A model generated the notes under the pieces. That model had not been told where the DNA came from and did no database searches. It saw only the letters and a list, made by a program, of their open reading frames with translations. A DNA stretch of 50,031 nt, from contig JBBSBE010000012.1 of the NCBI GenBank assembly GCA_038251625.1, positions 1-50,031 on the forward strand, read 5' to 3'. This document shows positions 32,063 to 40,000 of this stretch, piece by piece. Both the position numbers and the translations under genes were made by a program. Source of the DNA: JBBQXK01 sp038251625 (GTDB lineage: Bacteria; Pseudomonadota; Alphaproteobacteria; Rhodobacterales; Rhodobacteraceae). How positions within the stretch are numbered: the stretch's first letter is position 1; each line of letters opens with the position of its first letter.

Positions 32063-34497
32063 GCGCGCAGCCGTTCGTTGCGCGCGTCCCAAAGCGCGCC
32101 GTCGCCCGCCACTTCTGCGGCTAGCCTTTCCCCGAACACCTCTACCTCCAGCATGGTGCCGGGTTGCGCCAGATCGGCGCGCAACATGCCAAGCGCCACG
32201 ACGCCACCGACACGGTGGCCCCACGCGGCAGACGTGATCTCGCCCACCACGTTGCTGCCGTGCCAGAGGGTGGACATGTAGGGTGGATCGCACTCGCCCG
32301 TCGCGATGCGCAGGCAGACGAATTGCCGTGTGGGGCCCGCCTGCTTTTCGGCCTGAAGCGCCGCACGGCCCCGGAAGGCGGGTTTCGCCCAGTCGACAAA
32401 GCGTTCCAGTCCGCCCTGAAGGACGGTGTAGTCGGTGGACAGATCGCCCTTCCAGGCGCGGTAGCCCTTTTCGATGCGCAAGGCATCCAGCGCGAACATG
32501 CCGAAGGGGCGCAGGCCATGCGGCTTACCGGCTGCCATGATCGCTTCCCAGATGGCAGGTGTATCGGCGCGGCGGGAGTGCACCTCCCACCCCAGTTCGC
32601 CCGCAAAGGATACCCGCATCATCCGTACCAGGCGGCCCGCAATGCGCGCTTGCTGTACGGTCAGCCACGGACGGGTCAGATCGGCCTCTGCAAGCGCCAA
32701 CACCTCACGCGCCTTGGGGCCGGTAACGATATGGCAGGACCACTCGTCCGTCTCATCCGACAGGGTCAATTCCTTGGGCATGCTTTCCAACAGCCACTCG
32801 CGATCGTGGACTTGTGCGGTGCCTGCGGTGATGAGCCAGAGGTCATCTTCGCCGAGGCGAGCCAGTGACATCTCGGTGACGATCCGGCCCTTGTCATCGG
32901 CAAAATACCCAAGGCCCACACGGCCGACCTGCGGTACCTTGCCGGTGATTTGTCGGGCAAGCCAGTCGGCCACACCCGGCCCCGTCACGTGGAAGCGCGA
33001 AAACCCGGGCAGGTCGAGGATGCCGCAGGCATCGCGGACTGCGGCGCATTCCTCTGATACTGCGCCCGACCATGGGCCATCGCGCCGCCAAGTTTCCGTG
33101 GCCGCTTCCGAGGTGTCATCACCGGGGCGGGCGTACCACGCGGCGCGTTCCCAGCCGTTCCAGGCACCGAACTGCGCGCCGAGTGCCGCCACGCTGTCGT
33201 GCACTGCACTTCGTTTCTTGCCGCGTCCGGCGGGCCAGAAATGCTTGGGAAAGTGCATGGCATATTCGTGGCCGTACACCTCCATCCCCTTTTGCACGCA
33301 GTAATCCTGATCCTCGAACCCCGTGAAGCGGCGCGGATCGCAAGACCACATATCCCATTCCGTGCCACCCTCTGTCACCCATTCGGCCAGCACCTTGCCC
33401 GCGCCACCAGCCTGACAGATGCCAAAGGTGAAGACGCACGCCTCATAGGCCCCCGGCACGCCCGGCATCGGGCCAATCAGGGGATTGCCGTCGGGGGTAT
33501 AGGGGATCGGGCCGTTGATGACCTTGGTCAGGTTGGCCTTTTCCAGCAGCGGCACGCGGGCCATCGCGTCGGCGATGTGCCATTCGATCCGCTCAAGATC
33601 GTCGGGGAAAAGCTGGAAGCTGAAGTCCGCGGGCATCGGATCGTCAGGGGTCGCCCAATGCGCGCGGCACGGGTTCTCGTACGGGCCGAGGTTGAAGCCC
33701 ATCTTTTCCTGCCGCAGGTAGTACGAGCTGTCGACGTCGCGCAGCAGGGGCAGTTTTTTCCCCTCGGACTTCGACCAGGCCTCAAGCTCGGGGATCGTGT
33801 CGAACAGCAGATACTGATGGCTCATCACCATCATCGGCACACGCCGACCGAACATGGCTCCCACTTCCGCAGCACGGTAACCAGCGGCATTCACAACCTT
33901 TTCGCAGCGCACCTCGCCCTTCGGCGTGGCGATCACCCAGTCATCGCCCTCGCGCCGCACCGCTGTGACCGGGCAGAACCGCTCGATCCTCGCGCCCATG
34001 TTCCGCGCGCCCTTGGCCAGCGCCTGGGTCAATTGCGCGGGGTCTATGTCGCCGTCGTAGGGGTCGTAAAGCGCCCCGGCCAGATCGTGCGTTTCGAGAA
34101 AGGGATAGCGGGTGGCAATCTCGGACGCAGCAAGGATATCCAGATCCATCCCCTGATAGCGCCCCATGCCGACGACGCGCTTGAACTCTTGCAGCCGCTC
34201 TGCCGAGTGGCCCAGCCGGACGGACCCCGTGACGTGGTAGTTCATCGGATAATCGGCCGCCGCACCAAGGCCGCGGTAAAGCTGCGCCGAATAGCGCTGC
34301 ATATTCATGATCGACCAAGACGCTGAAAACGTGGGTACATTCCCTGCTGCATGCCAGGTGGAGCCGGCAGTCAGCTCGTTCGCTTCAAGCAAAAGCGCGT
34401 CGGTCCAACCGGCCTTCGCCAGATGGTAAAGGCACGACGCCCCGACCGCGCCCCCCCCGATGACAACGACCCTCGCCTGCGTTGGAAAATCCGCCAT
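32059..34497 (-). CDS. Dimethylglycine/sarcosine dehydrogenase-like flavoprotein, second copy (DAO + GcvT)
   Basis: An 812-residue paralogue of the gene at 28599-31034. The FAD domain has VVVIGGGAVGASCLYHL and AGSTWHAAGNV (H49 is the likely covalent FAD ligand), the middle FAO_M region includes INGPIPYTPDGNPLIGPMPG, and the GcvT part has GILDLPGFSRFHVTGPGVAD, FAGELGWEVHS and ALDALRIEKGYRAWKGDLS. It should oxidise an N-methylated amine and load the carbon on tetrahydrofolate. The start at 34497 is preferred because of GGAGGA 6 bases upstream. It is the first gene of the operon, opposite LysR, which probably controls it. Confidence 0.9.
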   Translation of the reverse strand: MADFPTQARVVVIGGGAVGASCLYHLAKAGWTDALLLEANELTAGSTWHAAGNVPTFSASWSIMNMQRYSAQLYRGLGAAADYPMNYHVTGSVRLGHSAERLQEFKRVVGMGRYQGMDLDILAASEIATRYPFLETHDLAGALYDPYDGDIDPAQLTQALAKGARNMGARIERFCPVTAVRREGDDWVIATPKGEVRCEKVVNAAGYRAAEVGAMFGRRVPMMVMSHQYLLFDTIPELEAWSKSEGKKLPLLRDVDSSYYLRQEKMGFNLGPYENPCRAHWATPDDPMPADFSFQLFPDDLERIEWHIADAMARVPLLEKANLTKVINGPIPYTPDGNPLIGPMPGVPGAYEACVFTFGICQAGGAGKVLAEWVTEGGTEWDMWSCDPRRFTGFEDQDYCVQKGMEVYGHEYAMHFPKHFWPAGRGKKRSAVHDSVAALGAQFGAWNGWERAAWYARPGDDTSEAATETWRRDGPWSGAVSEECAAVRDACGILDLPGFSRFHVTGPGVADWLARQITGKVPQVGRVGLGYFADDKGRIVTEMSLARLGEDDLWLITAGTAQVHDREWLLESMPKELTLSDETDEWSCHIVTGPKAREVLALAEADLTRPWLTVQQARIAGRLVRMMRVSFAGELGWEVHSRRADTPAIWEAIMAAGKPHGLRPFGMFALDALRIEKGYRAWKGDLSTDYTVLQGGLERFVDWAKPAFRGRAALQAEKQAGPTRQFVCLRIATGECDPPYMSTLWHGSNVVGEITSAAWGHRVGGVVALGMLRADLAQPGTMLEVEVFGERLAAEVAGDGALWDARNERLRA

Positions 34498-34568
34498 GCC
34501 CGTCCTCCGATAGCGCGCGATCATCTGCCGCAATCGCTTGCCTTTCAATTCGGTGTCAGGGCCTCTAT

Positions 34569-34587
34569 TGATCGATAAACTCGATCA
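34569..34587. promoter_or_regulatory. Candidate LysR operator
   Basis: TGATCGA, five bases, TCGATCA: a perfect 7-bp inverted repeat in the 145-base gap between the divergent flavoprotein operon and lysR. It contains T-N11-A (34572 and 34584), the LysR-type consensus. It lies about 56 bases before the LysR start, the classic place for an autoregulatory and activator site. Confidence 0.55.
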
Positions 34588-34642
34588 CGTCGTCATCTTT
34601 GACCAGATATTGCAGACCTCTCCCTCCCCAACGGTTCAAACG

Positions 34643-35488
34643 ATGCATCCAGACCAGATCGCCACCTTTCTTGACCTTTGCGACAGCCGCAGTTTTCATC
34701 GCACGGCCGAGCAGTTGGGCATCACGCAATCAACGGTTTCCGCCCGCATCGCAGGGCTTGAAGCGGCCCTTTCGGCGCGGCTGTTCAACCGATCGCGGGC
34801 CGGGGCGGAACTGACGACCGAGGGGCTGAAGTTCGCGCCTCATGCCCGGGCCCTCGCCCATGCCATGGCGGAGGCACGCAGGGCAGTCACCCCGACGGGC
34901 GAGGCGGCGGTGGAATTGCGCATCGGTATCCAATCGGACCTCGCGGCGGGGCGTACGGGGGCGTGGGTGCAGGGGTTTCGCCGCCTGCTGCCCGATTGCG
35001 CCTTCTATCTGGAACCCGATTTTTCGGCCCAGATGTGCCGGGATGTGGCGGCAGGCGTGATGGATTTTGCGGTTCTCTATACGCCGCATCCCGCGCCGGA
35101 TCTGCACTTCGCCACGCTGGGTGAGGCGCGGTACCGTCTGGTGTCTTCCGACACCGACCGGATCGCCGGATTGTCACCCGCCCGGCTGGTCAGGGCCAAC
35201 TATGCACCGGCCTTTGCCACCGCGCAGGCCGCGGCGTTGCCAATCATGGCCGAAGCGGCCCTCGCCTCCGGGCAGAATGCGGCCGTCGCCGGGATCCTGA
35301 CTACCTTGGGTGGAAGCGCCTATGTGCTGGAGGATACGGCCGCAGCCCTGGTGGAAACGGGCTTTCGGATGGTGACCGATGCGCCGCCGATCGGTCAGCC
35401 CGTCCACGCGGCGATGCATCTGCGCCATCGCACCTCGCCCCTTCATCGCGCGCTCTTCCGCGTCGTGCGAGAGGCTTTTCCCCGCTAG
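34643..35488 (+). CDS. LysR-family transcriptional regulator
   Basis: A 281-residue LTTR: the N-terminal winged helix-turn-helix is ATFLDLCDSRSFHRTAEQLG followed by ITQSTVSARIAGLEAALSARLF, then the linker and periplasmic-binding-like effector domain (VELRIGIQSDLAAG onward). The start at 34643 gives the standard LTTR N-terminus (MHPDQIATFL); an earlier in-frame start adds 35 residues. It diverges from the flavoprotein/methyltransferase operon and carries a plausible operator in the gap, so it is likely the operon's regulator, sensing the amine substrate. It converges with hutU: both TAG stops share the palindrome CTAG (35485-35488). Confidence 0.9.
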   Translation: MHPDQIATFLDLCDSRSFHRTAEQLGITQSTVSARIAGLEAALSARLFNRSRAGAELTTEGLKFAPHARALAHAMAEARRAVTPTGEAAVELRIGIQSDLAAGRTGAWVQGFRRLLPDCAFYLEPDFSAQMCRDVAAGVMDFAVLYTPHPAPDLHFATLGEARYRLVSSDTDRIAGLSPARLVRANYAPAFATAQAAALPIMAEAALASGQNAAVAGILTTLGGSAYVLEDTAAALVETGFRMVTDAPPIGQPVHAAMHLRHRTSPLHRALFRVVREAFPR

Positions 35489-37161
35489 AGGATCCCCGGC
35501 AGGCGCAGGCCCATGGCCACGGCATGATCCCGAGCAACCGGATAGCCTGCATCGGCATGGCGCATCACGCCCGTAGCGGGGTCATTCCAGAGCACCCGCT
35601 CCAACCGTCGGGCGGCATCGGGTGTGCCGTCAGCGACGATCACCATGCCCGCATGCTGGCTGAACCCCATGCCCACGCCGCCGCCATGGTGCAGGCTGAC
35701 CCAGGTGGCGCCACTGGCGGTGTTCAACAGCGCGTTGAGTAGCGGCCAGTCCGACACCGCATCGGAACCATCCTTCATGCTTTCCGTTTCGCGGTTGGGG
35801 CTTGCGACGGAGCCTGAATCGAGGTGATCGCGGCCGATCACGATGGGGGCCTTGAGTTCACCGCTCGCCACCATCTGGTTGAACATGAGACCCGCGCGGT
35901 GCCGGTCGCCAAGGCCGATCCAGCAGATACGCGCGGGCAAGCCTTGAAAGGCGATGCGCTCGGCGGCCATGTCGAGCCACCTGTGAAGGTGCGCGTTTTC
36001 GGGGAAAAGGCGCTTCATTGCGGCGTCGGTGGCGTGGATGTCGGCGGGGTCGCCCGAGAGCGCGCACCAACGGAACGGGCCGATGCCCTTGCAAAACAGG
36101 GGCCGGATGTAGGCGGGAACGAAGCCGGGAAACGCAAAGGCGTTCTCCAGCCCTTCTTCTTGTGCCACCTGGCGGATGTTGTTGCCGTAATCGAGCGTGG
36201 GCACGCCCGCATTCCAGAAATCGACCATTGCCGCCACATGCGTGCGCATTGAGGCGCGGGCGGCCTTCTGCACCACCTGCGGGTCGGTTTCCTGCTTCGC
36301 GCGCCATTCCGCAATGCCCCAGCCCTGGGGCAGGTAGCCGTGCAGGGGATCATGCGCCGAGGTCTGGTCGGTCACGATATCGGGGCTCGGCCCGCCCGAT
36401 TTCATCCGGGTGACGAGTTCGGGAAAGATGTCGGCGGCATTGCCGAGAAGCCCCACAGACTTTGCCTCACCCTTTGCTGTCCAGTCTGCGATAAGCGCCA
36501 AGGCTTCATCCAGAGTCTGAGCCTTGGCGTCCAGGTATCTGGTACGAATACGAAAATCGATCCGCGTCTCATCGCACTCAACGGCCAAGCAACAAGCCCC
36601 GGCCATCACTGCGGCCAGCGGCTGCGCGCCACCCATGCCGCCAAGGCCGCCGGTCAGGATCCACTTTCCCGTAAGACTGCCGCCATAGTGCTGACGCCCC
36701 GCTTCGGCGAATGTCTCGTAGGTGCCCTGCACGATGCCTTGGGTGCCGATATAGATCCAGCTTCCGGCTGTCATCTGGCCGTACATCATCAGGCCCTTGC
36801 GATCGAGCGCGTTGAAATGATCCCAGGTCGCCCAATGCGGCACGAGGTTCGAGTTGGCGATCAACACGCGGGGGGCATCGGCATGAGTGCGGAAGATGCC
36901 CACTGGCTTGCCCGATTGCACGAGGAGGGTTTCGTCGGCTTCAAGGTCACGCAACGCGGCCACGATCCTGTCGAAATCTTCCCACGTCCGGGCCGCGCGC
37001 CCGATACCGCCATAAACGACCAGTTCATGCGGATTTTCGGCCACATCCGGGTGCAGGTTGTTCATCAGCATCCGCATCGCAGCCTCGGTTTGCCAGCTTT
37101 TGGTGCTGATCTCAGGGCCGGTGGGGGGGTAAACGTCACGGGTGTTGTGGCGGCTGTTCAT
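35485..37161 (-). CDS. hutU: Urocanate hydratase
   Basis: HutU converts urocanate to imidazolonepropionate using tightly bound NAD+. The 558-residue protein is close to the family length and has QTEAAMRMLMNNLHPDVAEN and VYGGIGRAARTWEDF near the start, the NAD site ILTGGLGGMGGAQP, NNIRQVAQEEGLENAF, and ICWIGLGDRHRAGLMFNQMV followed by IVIGRDHLDSGSV, which holds the conserved catalytic-site cysteine and histidines. It is the last gene of the hutI-hutH-hutU unit. The gap to hutH (57 bases) contains a dispersed repeat and no hutG gene. Confidence 0.97.
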   Translation of the reverse strand: MNSRHNTRDVYPPTGPEISTKSWQTEAAMRMLMNNLHPDVAENPHELVVYGGIGRAARTWEDFDRIVAALRDLEADETLLVQSGKPVGIFRTHADAPRVLIANSNLVPHWATWDHFNALDRKGLMMYGQMTAGSWIYIGTQGIVQGTYETFAEAGRQHYGGSLTGKWILTGGLGGMGGAQPLAAVMAGACCLAVECDETRIDFRIRTRYLDAKAQTLDEALALIADWTAKGEAKSVGLLGNAADIFPELVTRMKSGGPSPDIVTDQTSAHDPLHGYLPQGWGIAEWRAKQETDPQVVQKAARASMRTHVAAMVDFWNAGVPTLDYGNNIRQVAQEEGLENAFAFPGFVPAYIRPLFCKGIGPFRWCALSGDPADIHATDAAMKRLFPENAHLHRWLDMAAERIAFQGLPARICWIGLGDRHRAGLMFNQMVASGELKAPIVIGRDHLDSGSVASPNRETESMKDGSDAVSDWPLLNALLNTASGATWVSLHHGGGVGMGFSQHAGMVIVADGTPDAARRLERVLWNDPATGVMRHADAGYPVARDHAVAMGLRLPGIL

Positions 37162-37185
37162 GGGCGGCTCCGATTTGACGGAGAG

Positions 37186-37216
37186 CCCGGGGGCCAGCCC
37201 CCGGACCCCCGGGATA
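37186..37216. repeat. GC-rich dispersed repeat, copy 2 (inverted)
   Basis: Reverse complement of the element at 28557-28587, with one mismatch over 31 bases. It occupies half of the 57-base gap between hutH and hutU. As at copy 1, it sits between consecutive minus-strand genes, but in the opposite orientation relative to them. Confidence 0.85.
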
Positions 37217-37218
37217 TT

Positions 37219-38754
37219 TCAGCAAAGGAGAAGGGGCAGGGGCGTTTCAGCGGCCGCAGCGAGCGTTCCATCGGCGACAAGGCGGGCGGCTGCGGTGAGG
37301 TCGGGGGCAAGATAGCGATCGGCTTCCAGACGAGGAATGTCGCGCCGCAGATGCGCCACGACACGCGAGAGCGGCGCTGAGGTGGTAAGGGGCGCGCGGA
37401 ATTCGATCCCCTGAGCCGCGCAGATCGCCTCGACACCAAGGATGACCTGCAGGTTTGCGCACATCGGCATCAGGCGCCGCGCGCCGTGCGCCGCCATTGA
37501 CACATGGTCTTCCTGATTGGCGGAGGTCGGGGTGCTGTCGGTCACCGTTGGATGTGCGAGATGCTTGTTTTCGCTCATCAATGCGGCAGTCGTCACTTCC
37601 GCGATCATCAGGCCCGAGTTCAGTCCGGGCGCGGGCGTCAGGAACGGAGGCAAGTCGAAGCTGAGGGTCGGGTCAACCATCAGTGCCACGCGGCGCTGCG
37701 CGATGGCGCCGATTTCGCTGAGGGCAAGCGCGATCATGTCGGCGGCAAAGCCCACAGGTTCCGCATGGAAATTGCCGCCCGAGACGATCTGCCCGTCGGC
37801 CAGAACAAGCGGGTTGTCGGTGGCTGCGTTTGCCTCGGTTTCAAGCGTTCGAGCGGCCATGCGCAGCACATCCATCGCCGCGCCCGTGACCTGCGGCTGG
37901 CAGCGGATGCAGTAGGGATCCTGCACGCGGGTATCGCCGTCCCGGTGGCTTTCGCGGATTTCCGAGCCGTCGAGAAGCGCGCGCATGGTTGCTGCCGCTT
38001 CGATCTGGCCCGCGTGCCCGCGCAAAGCGTGGATATCGGGGTGGAGGGGCGCAGTTGACCCCATGATCGCGTCGGTGGACAGCGCCGAGGTGACCAGCGC
38101 GGACTGCGCTGCCCGCCATGCCTCGAATAGCCCGGCGAGGGCGTAGGCGGTCGAGAATTGTGTGCCGTTGATCAGCGCGAGCCCCTCTTTCGGGCCAAGC
38201 GTGACGGGTACCAACCCGGCACGTGCCATGGCCTCGCGCCCCGGCAGGATATGGCCTTCAAGCTCTGCCTCACCGTGGCCGATCATCACGGCTGTCATAT
38301 GTGCAAGGGGGGCGAGGTCGCCACTGGCGCCGACGGAACCTTGCGCGGGGATGACGGGCGTGACGCCGCGTGCCAGCATACCCTCCAGCAGCGCCACAAC
38401 CGCCCACCGCACGCCCGACGCGCCGCGCCCGAGGCTGAGAAGCTTCAGCGCCATCATCAGCCGGGCGGTGGCGCGCGGCATCGCAACGCCAACGCCACAG
38501 CAATGACTGAGGATCAAATTTTCCTGAAGTTTTGCAGTATCTTGCGGCGCGATCTTCAGGTTTGCGAGTTTGCCAAAGCCGGTGTTGACCCCGTAGACGG
38601 CGACACCACCTGCCGCCGCCTCAGCGATGCGCCGGGACGCGGCCTCGATCCCTGCGCGCGCACCGGGGGCAAGCGTTGCGGGTGCCTCAGTGCGCCAGAG
38701 GCGTTCAAGCTGGGCAAGCGTCGTGGCACCGGGAGTGAGGGTTTCAGGCGTCAA
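37219..38754 (-). CDS. hutH: Histidine ammonia-lyase
   Basis: HutH deaminates L-histidine to urocanate. The 511-residue protein has YGVNTGFGKLAN near residue 55, NLILSHCCGVG, and the MIO-forming GSVGASGDLAPLAHM (Ala-Ser-Gly cyclises to methylidene-imidazolone), then QDPYCIRCQPQVTGA and TSANQEDHVSMA. The open frame runs further upstream, but the family N-terminus fits TTG at 38754: GGAGG lies exactly 5 bases upstream and the protein starts LTPETLTPGATTLAQLE. This start sits inside the last codons of hutI (11-base overlap), so the two are coupled. The histidine substrate is preferred over Tyr/Phe by the hut context. Confidence 0.95.
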   Translation of the reverse strand: MTPETLTPGATTLAQLERLWRTEAPATLAPGARAGIEAASRRIAEAAAGGVAVYGVNTGFGKLANLKIAPQDTAKLQENLILSHCCGVGVAMPRATARLMMALKLLSLGRGASGVRWAVVALLEGMLARGVTPVIPAQGSVGASGDLAPLAHMTAVMIGHGEAELEGHILPGREAMARAGLVPVTLGPKEGLALINGTQFSTAYALAGLFEAWRAAQSALVTSALSTDAIMGSTAPLHPDIHALRGHAGQIEAAATMRALLDGSEIRESHRDGDTRVQDPYCIRCQPQVTGAAMDVLRMAARTLETEANAATDNPLVLADGQIVSGGNFHAEPVGFAADMIALALSEIGAIAQRRVALMVDPTLSFDLPPFLTPAPGLNSGLMIAEVTTAALMSENKHLAHPTVTDSTPTSANQEDHVSMAAHGARRLMPMCANLQVILGVEAICAAQGIEFRAPLTTSAPLSRVVAHLRRDIPRLEADRYLAPDLTAAARLVADGTLAAAAETPLPLLLC

Positions 38755-39937
38755 ACCGGCCTCCGAACATGCGGGCGTGAAGGAGGGTGGCGCCGATGCG
38801 CCATGACAGTTCGGCGGGATGTGCCGCCTCCCAAACCGCGAGGTCGGCGCGTTGGCCGGGCGCAAGCGTTCCGTGTTCGGACAGGCCAAGGGCGCGGGCG
38901 GCCTGAATTGTAACGCCAGACAGCGCTTCTTCCGGTGTCAGGCGGAAAAACGTGCAGGCCATGTTCATCGCCAGCGTCAGCGACGACATGGGCGAAGACC
39001 CCGGGTTGAAATCCGTTGCAACGGCCATCGGCACGCCAGCGGCGCGCAAGGCATCGATGGGGGGGTTTTGCGTTTCGCGCAATGTATAGAACGCGCCGGG
39101 AAGGATCACGGCGACAGTGCCAGCTTTTGCCATTTCGGCAACGCCCGCGTCATCAAGATATTCCAGATGGTCGGCGGATAGGGCGCCTTGCCGCGCCGCC
39201 ATCGCCGCGCCGCCGAGATTGGACAACTGTTCCGCATGCAGCTTGACCGGCAGCCCCAGAATTCGCGCTTCGTGGAAGACCTGCGCGACCTCTTCAGGAG
39301 AGAACGCGATACCCTCGCAAAAGGCATCCACCGCATCGACCAGACCTTCCGCCACGGCTGCGCGCAAAGACGGTATGACCACCTCTGCGATGTAGGCAGC
39401 TGACTTTCCGATATATTCCGGCGGGACGGCATGGGCGGCCAGATGCGTTGTGCGGATCGTCAGCGGTCGCAAAGTAGACAGTCTTCGTGCGGCCCGCAGC
39501 ATCTTCACCTCATCCGCCACTGTCAGACCATAGCCGGATTTCACCTCGACCGCTGTCACACCACCCGCGATCATCGCATCAAGCCGGGGCAGGGCAAGGG
39601 CTACAAGGTCATCCTCGGTGGCCGCACGCGTGGCCCCGACGGTCGAGAGGATCCCGCCGCCTGCCCTCGCAATCTCGGCGTAGGTGGCGCCTTTCAGGCG
39701 GGCCTCGAACTCTGTCGCGCGCGAGCCCGCGTGGATCAGGTGCGTGTGACAATCGATCAGGCCGGGCGTAACGAGGCGCCCGCCAAGATCTCGGCGCGGC
39801 AGGGCGCGGTGAATGGCGGGCATGGCGGCCTGTGGTCCCGCCCACAGGATGCGGTCCCCCTCGATCACAAGCGCACCTTCAGGGATCAGCCCGTAGCCGG
39901 CGGTCATCGTGGCGAGGGTCGCATTGGCCAGAATCAT
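38744..39937 (-). CDS. hutI: Imidazolonepropionase
   Basis: HutI hydrolyses imidazolonepropionate to N-formimidoyl-L-glutamate. The 397-residue amidohydrolase has the metal motif LIDCHTHLIHAGSR, KSGYGLT, HLEYLDDAGVAEM, and ATDFNPGSSPMSSL with the metal-binding aspartate. The ATG at 39937 begins MILANATLATM and a frame extending beyond it has no family similarity. It is the first gene of the hutI-hutH-hutU unit and starts 31 bases from the hut operator palindrome, across which it diverges from hutF. Confidence 0.95.
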   Translation of the reverse strand: MILANATLATMTAGYGLIPEGALVIEGDRILWAGPQAAMPAIHRALPRRDLGGRLVTPGLIDCHTHLIHAGSRATEFEARLKGATYAEIARAGGGILSTVGATRAATEDDLVALALPRLDAMIAGGVTAVEVKSGYGLTVADEVKMLRAARRLSTLRPLTIRTTHLAAHAVPPEYIGKSAAYIAEVVIPSLRAAVAEGLVDAVDAFCEGIAFSPEEVAQVFHEARILGLPVKLHAEQLSNLGGAAMAARQGALSADHLEYLDDAGVAEMAKAGTVAVILPGAFYTLRETQNPPIDALRAAGVPMAVATDFNPGSSPMSSLTLAMNMACTFFRLTPEEALSGVTIQAARALGLSEHGTLAPGQRADLAVWEAAHPAELSWRIGATLLHARMFGGRFDA

Positions 39938-39967
39938 CGCTTGCCTTATGTGTGCTGTTATCGCAAA

Positions 39968-39981
39968 TATGTATATACATA
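39968..39981. promoter_or_regulatory. HutC-type operator (TATGTATATACATA palindrome)
   Basis: A 14-bp perfect palindrome in the 63-base gap between divergent hutI and hutF. Its core TGTATATACA matches the published HutC (GntR-family) operator type. The position allows one repressor dimer to control both hut transcripts, and hutC itself is encoded downstream of hutF. Urocanate would be the inducer, as in known HutC systems. Confidence 0.75.
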
Positions 39982-40000
39982 ATGGGCGAGTCAACGGGTC

